Assembly: GCA_049520515.1 (NCBI GenBank)
Contig: JBEKPS010000003.1
Coordinates: 1 to 64,000 of the forward strand
Reading direction: 5' to 3'
DNA: 64,000 nucleotides
Source of the DNA: JAFAMS01 sp049520515
GTDB lineage: Bacteria > Vulcanimicrobiota > Vulcanimicrobiia > Vulcanimicrobiales > Vulcanimicrobiaceae
Position numbers and translations under genes: made by a program. This document shows, piece by piece, positions 35,957 to 44,036 of the stretch. Numbering within the stretch: position 1 is the first letter of the stretch; each line of letters starts with the position of its first letter. Below the pieces are notes generated by a model. The model saw only the letters and a list, made by a program, of their open reading frames with translations. It searched no databases and was not told the origin of the DNA.

Positions 35957-36665
35957 GATTCGGTTCTCCTTCCTCCGCGTTCGTGGGGGCAACGCGCCCG
36001 ACTTGTGGGCCGAGTATCCGCCGGAGGATGCGGACCGCTCGGTGTACGTGGGATTTAACAGTTCCTATCGGTTGATCGAGAATCTCCGCGATCTCCGGAT
36101 GGCTGCGCCCCTCGATAAATCTTAACGTTGCCGCCGCACGCAAATGCATCGGCAATTGCAACAGCGCTTGCTCGACGAGCACCATGTCGGCGCCGCGTTC
36201 GACGATCTGCTCGGGTTGATCGGGTCCCTCTTGCGTTTCATTGAGTAACGCATCCGGATCCGCGAGCGAATCTAGCGCAACGTTCGTCGGCCGCTTGCTG
36301 CGAAGACGGTTGCGCGTGACGTTCAGCGTGATCGTGTAAAGCCACGGCTGCAAGCGAAGCTCGGCCCGTTGCTTCGGATCCATTTTAACGAGGGCTCGGT
36401 AGGCTCGCACGAACGCATCCTGGACGATCTCCTCGGCGTCTTCACGATTGCCGGTCATACGCAGCGCAAAGCCATAGAGTCGCCGTTGATAGTCGTCGAC
36501 GATTCGTTCGAAATTCTCCGGTGCCGGAGCCGCCTCCGACCGAGTGGGTGCCGACGCCGCGGCAGGTTGGGCCAAACCATACTCCCGTCGGAGCGGGGCG
36601 AGAGCTGCCATACGCGCCCCCTGACCGCTCGGACTACTGTGAAGGTTTCGCGTTTTGGTCGGCAC
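35943..36665 (-). CDS. ECF-type RNA polymerase sigma factor
   Basis: 240 residues from GTG 36665, with AAGGAG 8 nt upstream. An N-terminal extension of about 50 residues precedes region 2 (FERIVDDYQRRLYGFALRMTGN, EDAEEIVQDAFVRAYRAL). Region 4 is LPMHLRAAATLRFIEGRSHPEIAEILDQPIGTVKSHVHRAV. It should direct RNA polymerase to a stress regulon. The following gene, overlapping by 14 nt, encodes its probable anti-sigma partner, which also carries a DNA-alkylation repair domain. A second start at ATG 36611 would remove 18 residues and cannot be excluded. Confidence 0.92.
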   Translation of the reverse strand: MPTKTRNLHSSPSGQGARMAALAPLRREYGLAQPAAASAPTRSEAAPAPENFERIVDDYQRRLYGFALRMTGNREDAEEIVQDAFVRAYRALVKMDPKQRAELRLQPWLYTITLNVTRNRLRSKRPTNVALDSLADPDALLNETQEGPDQPEQIVERGADMVLVEQALLQLPMHLRAAATLRFIEGRSHPEIAEILDQPIGTVKSHVHRAVRILRRILGPQVGRVAPTNAEEGEPNHAVL

Positions 36666-36668
36666 GGA

Positions 36669-36761
36669 AGGTGCTCCTTCAGCGGACTACCGAAGCCAGC
36701 ACCATGGTTCGCCTCGCGCCTACCTCGCCTCGCTCCGGCACATGCCGAGCGGGGTTTTTTT
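36669..36761 (+). ncRNA. Structured plus-strand region ending in an intrinsic terminator (candidate small RNA or attenuated leader)
   Basis: GGTGCT...AGCACC (36671-36704 area, with an inner TTC/GAA pairing) forms a hairpin. It is followed at 36731-36751 by CGCTCCGGCA...TGCCGAGCG and TTTTTTT (36755-36761), a good terminator on plus. No plus-strand gene precedes it: the neighbours are the minus-strand sigma gene and the plus-strand ORF at 36785. It could be the end of a short RNA or a leader controlling the downstream ORF. A convincing promoter is not visible. Confidence 0.4.
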
Positions 36762-36784
36762 GTTTGACGTAACGAGGTTCTCTG

Positions 36785-37201
36785 ATGTCGTTACAGATGG
36801 GTCCTAACGAGCTTGCATTCGATGGGTACACGTTGTGCAGCTTCGTACCGCGTCTCCCGGATGGGACGCAACGCACAGCACACGCGATCCCGCTCGTAAT
36901 AATCGGATACAACGACGGATGCGATCCGTCGTTTGTTTGGCTCGTTCCAAGGGCCGGCATCGATCCTGAGGGGCTTACGAGCGATCCATATTATGCCGGC
37001 CTCTTGCGCGACCCACATAGTTATTTCAGGCGCAAAGTCAGCAAATACGTCGGTAAGACGGGCAGCGTGAAGCGTGGCATTCAAATGCTGATCGACTGTC
37101 ATCAAGAACATTTGTCGTTCAGCAATTTCATCGAGCTGGGAGATCGCGTCTTGGCGCACCCACTCGAAGTAGATATCGCTTCCGAACTAGCCCTTACATA
37201 G
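36785..37201 (+). CDS. Hypothetical protein, 138 residues
   Basis: Starts MSLQMGPNELAFDGYTLC; a weak AGG site lies 8 nt upstream. No signal peptide or membrane segment. The sequence reads as a compact soluble domain (IPLVIIGYNDGCDPSFVWLVPRAG, YFRRKVSKYVGKTG), and I recognise no family. Other frames over the same stretch are also open, so coding status rests on composition and position. It sits 24 nt behind a plus-strand terminator-like structure. Confidence 0.5.
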   Translation: MSLQMGPNELAFDGYTLCSFVPRLPDGTQRTAHAIPLVIIGYNDGCDPSFVWLVPRAGIDPEGLTSDPYYAGLLRDPHSYFRRKVSKYVGKTGSVKRGIQMLIDCHQEHLSFSNFIELGDRVLAHPLEVDIASELALT

Positions 37202-37210
37202 CTTCTACTT

Positions 37211-37924
37211 CTACTGGGCGCGGATGATGCGCCGGTAGAGTATCTTCACCGGATCCGAGGCGTTCGTATCGGCGAGCGTCCCCGCTATTTGCAATTTCGC
37301 GTCGAGAGCGAGCAGAAGCGCGGAGGCACTGGTGTAGTAAGCGCGTCCCGACATCCGGATCGTCCCGTGCAGCGAGATCTCGGGATGTTCCGGAAGGCCG
37401 CCCCGCATCGGGCCGCTGGCGTCAAAGCCGATCCCGACGACGGCGTGCCCGGCGATCAAGCCGTCGGTGATGTGAAAGAGCGTTCCGCGCAGCGTCGCGC
37501 CCGTCATCGCCGAGGTGAACGTAAATGGCGATGGCTCGCGGAGCTTGCGCACGTCGCGTAACGTTTGCTCGTCCAGCTGGACGGCGAACGGTTGGTTGAG
37601 TACGGTCAGGAAATCCGGATCGTCGCCGGAGATGTCGCGCTCTTCGCCGTCGCCAAGCACGACCGACTCGAAGGTCGCGATGCTCGTGCGGCGTCGGCCG
37701 AGATCGGTCTTAATGTACGTCGCACGAGCGCTATAATGTGTCAGGCCCGCCGCCTTACGTATCGTTAGTCTCTCATTGCCTGCGTACGATGTGTCGCTTC
37801 GCAGTTCACGCGAGCCGATTTGATAGCTGTCCGTGCCGCTTACATGATACGTCTGATGGCTTTCCGTCGACCCAGCGGCGAGTAGCAGCGCGAGAATGGC
37901 CATCGACGACCGGGCGACGAACAC
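37211..37924 (-). CDS. Secreted protein of unknown function
   Basis: 237 residues from GTG. An N-terminal signal peptide (MAILALLLAAGSTES) is followed by an export-type body with no Cys in the mature part. Segments such as HVSGTDSYQIGSRELRSDTSYAG and LHGTIRMSGRAYYTSAS suggest beta strands. No family recognised. It diverges from the GH125 gene across about 70 nt, and its 3' end converges with the hypothetical gene ending at 37201. Confidence 0.65.
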   Translation of the reverse strand: MFVARSSMAILALLLAAGSTESHQTYHVSGTDSYQIGSRELRSDTSYAGNERLTIRKAAGLTHYSARATYIKTDLGRRRTSIATFESVVLGDGEERDISGDDPDFLTVLNQPFAVQLDEQTLRDVRKLREPSPFTFTSAMTGATLRGTLFHITDGLIAGHAVVGIGFDASGPMRGGLPEHPEISLHGTIRMSGRAYYTSASALLLALDAKLQIAGTLADTNASDPVKILYRRIIRAQ

Positions 37925-37992
37925 GATTGAAGATCTTCCTCCGGTTAAAAGTCAGTGAAGACGTGAATAACGTCAAGAATGCAAGAGGGAGA

Positions 37993-39264
37993 GTGCGCGG
38001 TTATTTCCGGAAGACGTGTTCACTCTTGAACACATCGCGTCGCCGTCTTCTTTTTGGAATCGCCGCTACGCTCGCTCTCGGTTCACTATGGCCGAGACGG
38101 GCCTATTCTGCTGTTTCGACGGATCCATTGTATCTAACTGCGTTCGATGAAGCGATCAATCGCCACGCAACGATCGAGAGCGACGGCACGACGTACGTCT
38201 CTAGCGGAGACATCCCGGCGATGTGGTTGCGCGATTCGGCGGCGGTGGCGTTACCGTACATCGAGCTTGCGGGCAAAGACACGTCGACCGCGTCGTTGCT
38301 GCGCGGGCTCTTGGCGCGCCAGGCAAAATGCATACTCAAGGATCCGTACGCGAACGCGTTTACGGCCGAATACGAAGTCGCTGAAGAGAAGTTCGAAGTC
38401 GATTCGCTTCTGTATCCCGTCTGGTTTGCGGCGCTCTACTACAAACAGACCGGTGACAAGTCGATCTTCACAACCGATTTGCGTCACGCGTTCGATCTGG
38501 TCCTCAAGACGCTGCGCAACGAACAGCGTCATGGCCGGCGCTCGCAATACCGGCATCCGCAGTTGGCCAATAACGGCCGCGGCTCGCCGGTCGCCTACAC
38601 GGGCATGGTGTGGACGGGGTTCCGTCCATCCGATGACGCCGCGCGCTACCAATACAATATTCCCGTAAACATGTTCGCATCGGTCGTCATGCACATGCTC
38701 GGCGATCTCGAACGCGACGTTCTCGAGGACATGGATTCCGCCCGTAACGCGTGGGGACTCGCGGTCGATATTCAGCGCGGAGTCGAGCAGTACGGCTACG
38801 CTAATCTCGATGGATTCGGTAAGATCTACGCTTACGAAGTCGACGGATTCGGCCACGCCAACCTGATGGACGATGCCAATATCCCGTCGCTGTTGGCGAT
38901 CCCGTATTTCGGATATCTACCGGTTACGGATTCAGCCTATCAGCGCACGCGCAGTTTCGTGCTCTCGCCGCGCAATCCGTACTACTTTGTTGGAAAGTAC
39001 GCGCAGGGCGTCGGCAGCCCGCACACGCCCAAGGACTACGTCTGGCCTCTCGCGCTCGTCGTGCAAGCGCTGACGAGTACGGATGAATCCGAGGTCAACC
39101 GCGTCCTCGAATACATCGCAGCCTCCGACATCGGCGATCACCGTCTGCACGAGTCATTCGACTCCAACGCGCCGCATGAGTACACACGTGCTGATTTTGC
39201 GTGGCCGAACGCGCTGTATGCACAGCTGGTTCAGAATCGGCAAGTCGCGGCCGAGCACGGTTAG
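37993..39264 (+). CDS. Glycoside hydrolase family 125 (exo-alpha-1,6-mannosidase type), Tat-exported
   Basis: About 423 residues. The export signal contains SRRRLLFGIAATLALGSLWPRRAYSA, a twin-arginine pattern. The body has the GH125 (DUF1237) landmarks GDIPAMWLRDSAA, DPYANAFTAEYEV, KFEVDSLLYPVWFA, YTGMVWTGFRPSDDA, YNIPVNMFA and FDSNAPHEYTRADFAWPNALYA. The family hydrolyses alpha-1,6-mannosides by an inverting mechanism. Start alternatives: GTG 37993 (AGAGGGA upstream), TTG 38026 (gives a textbook Tat peptide) or GTG 37963. Export implies it acts on extracytoplasmic mannans or glycoproteins. It converges on the membrane protein gene with a 4-nt overlap. Confidence 0.88.
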   Translation: MRGYFRKTCSLLNTSRRRLLFGIAATLALGSLWPRRAYSAVSTDPLYLTAFDEAINRHATIESDGTTYVSSGDIPAMWLRDSAAVALPYIELAGKDTSTASLLRGLLARQAKCILKDPYANAFTAEYEVAEEKFEVDSLLYPVWFAALYYKQTGDKSIFTTDLRHAFDLVLKTLRNEQRHGRRSQYRHPQLANNGRGSPVAYTGMVWTGFRPSDDAARYQYNIPVNMFASVVMHMLGDLERDVLEDMDSARNAWGLAVDIQRGVEQYGYANLDGFGKIYAYEVDGFGHANLMDDANIPSLLAIPYFGYLPVTDSAYQRTRSFVLSPRNPYYFVGKYAQGVGSPHTPKDYVWPLALVVQALTSTDESEVNRVLEYIAASDIGDHRLHESFDSNAPHEYTRADFAWPNALYAQLVQNRQVAAEHG

Positions 39265-39995
39265 GTCTCGCGCGCCATCAAGTCCATATAGAGATACGTG
39301 AAGAAGGCTTGCGTCGGGCCGAGCACGAGTGCGTCGATCACAATATTCGACCAGAAACTGTTCTGCGCGATGGGGATCCCGCGGTGCGCGAGAGATTGCT
39401 CGATTAGCCACTGCAGCAGCATCGGGACAGCGATGATTGCGCCGCCGATCATCAGTCTCCAGACGTTTGCCCACGTTCGCGCGAGCAGTAGACTTCGCCA
39501 AAACGCAAAACCGGGTTGTGCATACCAGGGACGCGACGTATCGAGGCATGCGATCACGGTCGCCATGTAGATGGTGCCGAAAACGATCATCGTCGGAAGC
39601 ACGCCCAGCCCGTACATCATCTCGTCTGCAGTTCCGAATATCCACGGCGAAGACGCGATGATCACGATCTGAATCCCGAAGTAAACGGTCGTGACGACGG
39701 GGGCGCGCCTGAGTGCCGCGCGGGCTATCTCCCATGCGGATGCCTTCACTTCTTGGCGCTGGGCTGCGATTGCAATCGTGAAAAACGCCGTCGCGTATCC
39801 ATCGACGATGCAATTCGCGATCAGTATCGTGACAACGTCGAACCGCGCGATGTATGCGATGGCAGTTTGGATGCCGATGCATGCGATGGCGATTGCAAGA
39901 TAAAGCGGCCAGCGTGCGCCCCAGGCTTCGAGAGCAGCGTCGACGACCGCCACGAACCGTTCGGAACGCGGTCTGCGATTCTCGTCCAGGATCAC
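39261..39995 (-). CDS. Polytopic membrane protein of unknown function
   Basis: 244 residues from GTG 39995, with about six membrane segments (PLYLAIAIACIGIQTAIAYIA, VVTILIANCIVDGYATAFFTIAIA, VTTVYFGIQIVIIASSPWIF, LGVLPTMIVFGTIYMATVIACL, LMIGGAIIAVPMLLQWLI, IDALVLGPTQAFFTYLYMDLM). It resembles DUF-type integral membrane proteins with no catalytic motif. Its start overlaps the stop of the upstream small gene (GTGA). Longer open frames on both strands over this region have Arg-rich, shadow-like composition. Confidence 0.78.
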   Translation of the reverse strand: MILDENRRPRSERFVAVVDAALEAWGARWPLYLAIAIACIGIQTAIAYIARFDVVTILIANCIVDGYATAFFTIAIAAQRQEVKASAWEIARAALRRAPVVTTVYFGIQIVIIASSPWIFGTADEMMYGLGVLPTMIVFGTIYMATVIACLDTSRPWYAQPGFAFWRSLLLARTWANVWRLMIGGAIIAVPMLLQWLIEQSLAHRGIPIAQNSFWSNIVIDALVLGPTQAFFTYLYMDLMARET

Positions 39996-40306
39996 TCGAT
40001 CGGCGTAGTAACGCGACGGTGCGCAAAAAAGCGCAAGGTTGCGGAGCCGCCGCTACAGACGATGACGGCATCCGGATCGCTGATGCGGCGTCCGTCGATA
40101 TCAAGTGAGAATGAGCCGGAGCGTAATCCCGCCAGCGTCGTGTTCATGACGCGCGCGCACCGATCGGCCGGCGCGCGGCGTCCGAGTGTACGCGCAATCG
40201 CAAGCTCGATCAGCGTAGCAACGCGAATCGGTGTAACGAGCGCGAAGGCTGACGCGCCTGCGGTTATCGCGGTTCCAAGATCGATCGGCACGGCCACACG
40301 GATCAT
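39992..40306 (-). CDS. Hypothetical protein, 104 residues
   Basis: Starts MIRVAVPIDLGTAITAG and contains RISDPDAVIVCSGGSATLRFF. No export signal, although the first 35 residues are fairly hydrophobic. The stop overlaps the GTG of the membrane protein gene (GTGA), which supports it as a real, coupled gene. Family unknown. It diverges from the Thr/Pro-rich membrane protein at 40364. Confidence 0.5.
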   Translation of the reverse strand: MIRVAVPIDLGTAITAGASAFALVTPIRVATLIELAIARTLGRRAPADRCARVMNTTLAGLRSGSFSLDIDGRRISDPDAVIVCSGGSATLRFFAHRRVTTPIE

Positions 40307-40363
40307 GCTGCCTGTCGATTCGCTTCGCTGCGCGTTCGCCCATCCAGGGCGAGACCTTCGCGC

Positions 40364-41161
40364 GTGGAACGCTGCGAGGAGATGAGTTCCGGATCAGGTT
40401 CACCACGCAGACGCCGTTCTTCAAGTGACGACGAAGAGCGGGGAGGTTTACCGATGGTCCCGCTTTTTGCGGGCGTCATCATCGCAGGCTTGGGAATCGG
40501 CGCTCTCCTTTCAGCGTTCGCTGCACGACACGTACCCGCACCGGTGCAAAGGAGCACGCCGCTGGCAGTAATGCAGACGCTGACGCCGGCACCGGTCGCC
40601 TCCATTGCACAAGCGACCGCGACGCCGCGGCGCACGGCGACGCCTAGCTCTACGGCGACCGCGACCGCATCCGCGAAGCCGGCGTCAACATCAACGCCGT
40701 CGTCAACGCCAACCTCTAAACCAACGGCAACTCCGGCCGAAACGAGAACGCCGAAAGCGTCGCCCACACTGACCGCTACGACGCCCGCGCCGACCGCTAC
40801 ACCTGCGGTGCGAACGCCGCCGCCGACGGTGGCTCCGACTGCAGCCCCGGTCGCGGTGCAAGGTTCGCCCGCCGAGGCGCTCGTTCGTAAGTTCTTGGAA
40901 GCAGTCGCGCACGGCGACGATGCAACGGCATATGGCACGCTCCCCGGAACGGCCACGCCTCTTGGCGAGGCGCAGTTCCTCGATCCGACGATGCGCATTA
41001 CGTCGATGACCACCGGTCACGGCCCCGGCGGCGGGACGAACGTACAGGTCGAGTTCCGGACCTCGCGTGGCGAGTATTTCGGAACGTTCACGGTCGATAG
41101 CTCGGCCTCAAAGATAACCCAGCGGGAGGTCATACCGGTCGGAGGGACGACCGCTCGTTAA
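40364..41161 (+). CDS. Single-pass membrane protein with Thr/Pro/Ala-rich stalk and small C-terminal domain
   Basis: 265 residues from GTG (ATG at 40382 is the alternative, directly behind GAGGAG). A short charged Ser/Arg-rich cytoplasmic N-terminus is followed by one membrane helix (VPLFAGVIIAGLGIGALLSAFAA). A low-complexity stalk of about 100 residues (ATPSSTATATASAKP, TPTSKPTATPAETRTP) leads to a C-terminal domain of about 85 residues that resembles an NTF2/DUF4878-like fold (SPAEALVRKFLEAVAHGDDATAYGTL). The stalk probably spans the cell wall or periplasm. Function unknown. Confidence 0.78.
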   Translation: MERCEEMSSGSGSPRRRRSSSDDEERGGLPMVPLFAGVIIAGLGIGALLSAFAARHVPAPVQRSTPLAVMQTLTPAPVASIAQATATPRRTATPSSTATATASAKPASTSTPSSTPTSKPTATPAETRTPKASPTLTATTPAPTATPAVRTPPPTVAPTAAPVAVQGSPAEALVRKFLEAVAHGDDATAYGTLPGTATPLGEAQFLDPTMRITSMTTGHGPGGGTNVQVEFRTSRGEYFGTFTVDSSASKITQREVIPVGGTTAR

Positions 41162-41187
41162 TCGGTGAAGACGGGTAAAAGCGTCGC

Positions 41188-41601
41188 ATGCTTACTTCCT
41201 TACGCTTCATCGGCCTCAGCGTCGCAGCGGTCCTCGCATCCACGCAGATCGCGCTCGCTTCGCCACCGTCACACTACATCGCCCCAATCTTCAATGCCGG
41301 CGGACAACAAGTCGGCAGCGTCAACTTCGTCCCGCAAAATACGGGTGGGATCGAAATGGTCCTCACGTCGACCGGCTTAGAGCCGGGCGTTTACGCGATG
41401 CGGATCAGCACCTCGACGGCATGCCCCGCGAACGATGACATGATCGCCGCATTGCCGGACCTGCTCGTCGATTCGCGCGGCAACGGTGCCGTCACCGCAT
41501 ATCTGCCCTCGCTCAGCATCGCCGGTGCCAACGCGATCCTGACGCATTCGATTGCAATCGGCTCCCCAGCCATCGCGTGCGGCGTCATCGGTAGCCCCTA
41601 G
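41188..41601 (+). CDS. Secreted Cu/Zn-superoxide-dismutase-like protein with lost metal site
   Basis: 137 residues with a signal peptide cleaved near ALAS-PP. The remainder follows the SodC pattern: GSVNFVPQ...GLEPGVYAM, then LPDLLVDSRGNGAVTAYLPSLS, ILTHSIAIG and IACGVIG. The disulfide cysteines of SodC appear kept (Cys79 and Cys131), and one His (His120) aligns with a copper ligand. The HxH pair that should follow GxYAM is MRIS (residues 71-74), and the zinc-loop histidines are gone. It is therefore unlikely to be an active dismutase; binding or structural use is possible. Followed at 41617-41650 by an inverted repeat. Confidence 0.68.
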   Translation: MLTSLRFIGLSVAAVLASTQIALASPPSHYIAPIFNAGGQQVGSVNFVPQNTGGIEMVLTSTGLEPGVYAMRISTSTACPANDDMIAALPDLLVDSRGNGAVTAYLPSLSIAGANAILTHSIAIGSPAIACGVIGSP

Positions 41602-41616
41602 CCTTAACAAACCGGC

Positions 41617-41650
41617 GGGTACCGGCTGGACCAATTCTGAGCCGATACCC
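41617..41650. promoter_or_regulatory. Inverted repeat upstream of the Liv operon
   Basis: GGGTACCGGCT (41617-41627) and AGCCGATACCC (41640-41650) pair over 11 positions with one mismatch, loop 12 nt. No T-run follows. It lies 16 nt after the SodC-like stop and 86 nt before the liv start; either a 3' end structure or an operator. Confidence 0.35.
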
Positions 41651-41735
41651 TGGCCTGACGAAGGGGGACGGCGGGCGCGAGACCAAACGACCGACCACTC
41701 CGCTGTTTTTTTGCATAGTTTGGGAGGGGTATCCC

Positions 41736-43085
41736 GTGTCAGAAAAATTCGAAGGCCCGCAGAGTGCGGGCCTGTCGCGTGGCGCGATGCTTGCCGGCGG
41801 TGCCGGGCTCGCCACGGCGACGTTATGGCCGTGGGCAATGGTCGGCGCAGCCGGCGAGGCACCAATCGGCACATGGCCGGATGGCACATCCGGCAGTACG
41901 ATTACTATTGGTGCGGCCGTGCCGCGCACCGGCGCCTATGCGGTGCAAGGCGAGGACGAACTCAAAGGCATGCAGCTCGCCATCGAGCACATCAATAATG
42001 GCGATCCACTGATCAAGAAGATCGCACCTAAAGTTACGAAGGGTGTACTCGGTAAGCAGGTGCAGCTCGTCGTTGCCGACTCCGGCGCCAAGCCGAACGA
42101 CGCAGTTCAAGAGCAACAGAAATTCATCACGGACAACAAGATCATCGCGATGACCGGCTCGACGTCTTCAGCGGTCGCGGTTGCGCTCAACAAGTTCGCT
42201 CAGCGTGAGAAGGTGCTTTACCTCGTCGCGATTTCGGGCTCGAATGACACGACAGGCAAAGACTGCGCGCGCTACTCGTTCCGCCAGTGCTTCTACGGCG
42301 AGACGGCAGCAAACGCGATCGGCCCGGTGATCGTCAAGAATTTCGGCAAGAACCGGAAAGCCGCGTTCATGACGCCGGACTACACGTACGGTCACACTGT
42401 GACGAAGTCGGTGAACGACTATCTTACCCAGAATGCCGGTTGGCAGCAGGTAACCGACCAAGTGTCGCCGCTCGGTACTCAGGACTTTAGCCAGTATCTC
42501 ACCAACATCGCGCATTCCGGCGCCGAGTTTATCATCAACGTGAACTGGGGCCGCGATGCCGTGCTATCGATTCAGCAGGCGAAACAGTTCGGCCTCATCC
42601 CCAAGATGTCGCTGATCATTCCTTATCAGATTCCATTTCTCGCCCCGCAGGTCGGACCGGAACTGACTGAAGGCGTTTTGGCGGCCACCGACTTCTGGTG
42701 GACGCTCGAGGACAAGTATCCGCTAGCCAAGATGTTCGTCGAGTCGTTCAACACGAAGTACGGCTACCGGCCGGAATGGGGCGCCGAAAACGGGTACATG
42801 CAGTTCGCAATTTGGGCGCGCATGGTCTCGGAGGCGGGTACGTTCTATCCGCCAGACGTCATCAAGCAATACGAGAAGGGTCAGACCTTCCCGTCGTTCG
42901 TGGGCGACGTCCATTTCCGCGCCTCCGATCACCAATTGGTTCGTCCGGTCGTCATCGTGCGCGGCAAGAAGCCGAGCGCGATGAAGAACAAAGACGACTT
43001 CTGGGAAGTTCTCGAGGTCGTCCCGGGCGAGGGGTTGATGCAGAAGCCCGATGCGTTCGGGTGCAGCCTCGGCGACTACACCTGA
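41736..43085 (+). CDS. Branched-chain amino acid/amide-type ABC transporter substrate-binding protein
   Basis: 449 residues from GTG, with GGAGGGG upstream. A Tat/Sec-like N-terminus (LSRGAMLAGGAGLATATLWPWAMVGAAG) is followed by a periplasmic-binding type I (LivK) fold: ITIGAAVPRTGAYAVQGEDELKG, GKQVQLVVADSGAKPNDAV, AMTGSTSSAVAVALN. It binds the solute for the permease and ATPase genes downstream. Substrate (branched-chain amino acid, urea, amide or aromatic acid) cannot be read by eye. A terminator separates it from the permease genes. Confidence 0.92.
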   Translation: MSEKFEGPQSAGLSRGAMLAGGAGLATATLWPWAMVGAAGEAPIGTWPDGTSGSTITIGAAVPRTGAYAVQGEDELKGMQLAIEHINNGDPLIKKIAPKVTKGVLGKQVQLVVADSGAKPNDAVQEQQKFITDNKIIAMTGSTSSAVAVALNKFAQREKVLYLVAISGSNDTTGKDCARYSFRQCFYGETAANAIGPVIVKNFGKNRKAAFMTPDYTYGHTVTKSVNDYLTQNAGWQQVTDQVSPLGTQDFSQYLTNIAHSGAEFIINVNWGRDAVLSIQQAKQFGLIPKMSLIIPYQIPFLAPQVGPELTEGVLAATDFWWTLEDKYPLAKMFVESFNTKYGYRPEWGAENGYMQFAIWARMVSEAGTFYPPDVIKQYEKGQTFPSFVGDVHFRASDHQLVRPVVIVRGKKPSAMKNKDDFWEVLEVVPGEGLMQKPDAFGCSLGDYT

Positions 43086-43103
43086 TCTGGGACATAGAAA
43101 CGA

Positions 43104-43135
43104 GCGTGGTCCGCGAAAGTGCGGACCACGCTTTT
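43104..43135 (+). terminator. Terminator or attenuator between the binding protein and permease genes
   Basis: Perfect 11-bp stem GCGTGGTCCGC (43104-43114) / GCGGACCACGC (43121-43131) with a GAAAGT loop, followed by TTTTCTAATTTT. Partial readthrough would give more binding protein than membrane subunits, a common arrangement for importers. Confidence 0.85.
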
Positions 43136-43160
43136 CTAATTTTGGCGGGCTGGGCCATTT

Positions 43161-44036
43161 GTGATCAACTGGGCTGATCTCGTCTCGCAGATGTTCAACG
43201 GGCTGGCGCTCGGTGCGTTATTAGCGCTCATCGCATCCGGCCTGACGATCATCTACGGAACCCTCGGAGTCCTCAACCTCGCGCACGGCGCGATGTTCAT
43301 GCTCGGCGGCTACGCGGGCTGGGTCGCGTATCAACACACGGGCAACTTCCTTGTTGCGCTCATCGCCGGCGCGCTATTCGGCCTGATCCTTGGCGTGCTG
43401 ACGGAACGGTTGATCATCCGTTATTTCTATTCACGGCCACCCGAGGATCAGCTGCTCGTAACGTTCGGTCTCGGAATCGTCTTCGTCGAGACGGTGCGCT
43501 TCTTTTTCGGGAGTCTCTCGAAGACGACGACGTTGCCCGCATGGCTAAACGGCACGACCGCTCTCGGCTTCATGTATTATCCGACGTATCGCCTCGTCGT
43601 CGTCGGGATTGTCGCGGCGGCGCTGCTCGCACTCTACATCGTCCTCTATCGTACGCGCATCGGCATGATCGTGCGCGCAGGCATCGAGGATTCCGGCATG
43701 GTCGATGCGCTCGGGATCGACGTCTACCGCGCGTTTATGCTCGTGTTCGGAATCGGCGCGATGGCCGCAGGTTTCGCGGGAATCGTCAATGCACCGGTGG
43801 TGTCCATCTCGCCGGACGTGGGCGAGGCAATCCTGGTGCAGACGTTCGTCGTGATCGTCATCGGGGGCGTCGGCTCGTTTCCCGGTGCCATACTCGGTGG
43901 GCTGATCGCCGGCGAGATCATCAGCATCACCTCGGTGTTCAACCCGGGCTACTCGTACGTGATGCTCTTCGTTGCGATGACGCTGGTATTGGTACTGCGT
44001 CCTTACGGTTTGCTCGGAACGGCCGGACGCGAATGA
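43161..44036 (+). CDS. livH: Branched-chain amino acid ABC transporter permease LivH type
   Basis: 291 residues from GTG, about eight membrane segments. Family motifs: NGLALGALLALIASGLTIIYGTLGVLNLAHGAMFMLGGY, GMIVRAGIEDSGMVDALGIDV (the EAA-like coupling loop) and VIGGVGSFPGAILGGLIAGE. It forms the membrane channel with the LivM half of the next protein. It overlaps the next gene by ATGA. Confidence 0.94.
   Translation: MINWADLVSQMFNGLALGALLALIASGLTIIYGTLGVLNLAHGAMFMLGGYAGWVAYQHTGNFLVALIAGALFGLILGVLTERLIIRYFYSRPPEDQLLVTFGLGIVFVETVRFFFGSLSKTTTLPAWLNGTTALGFMYYPTYRLVVVGIVAAALLALYIVLYRTRIGMIVRAGIEDSGMVDALGIDVYRAFMLVFGIGAMAAGFAGIVNAPVVSISPDVGEAILVQTFVVIVIGGVGSFPGAILGGLIAGEIISITSVFNPGYSYVMLFVAMTLVLVLRPYGLLGTAGRE

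Noticed and set aside
36669..36761. Possible tRNA or SRP RNA in the structured plus-strand region
   Set aside because: No T-arm GGTTCRA pairing or CCA end, and no conserved SRP loop; only a hairpin and a terminator are supported.
39154..40104. Long Arg-rich frame on minus and a 289-residue frame on plus over the membrane protein gene
   Set aside because: Low-complexity composition with no hydrophobic pattern; the frame at 39261-39995 gives a credible six-helix protein.
40620..40860. Thr/Pro-rich repeats taken for a CRISPR or tandem DNA repeat
   Set aside because: No regular unit or spacer pattern; it is low-complexity coding for a stalk.
43541..44032. Upstream extension of the LivM-LivG frame into livH
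   Set aside because: The extension overlaps livH, is Arg-rich, and ATG 44033 fits the ATGA overlap and the family N-terminus.
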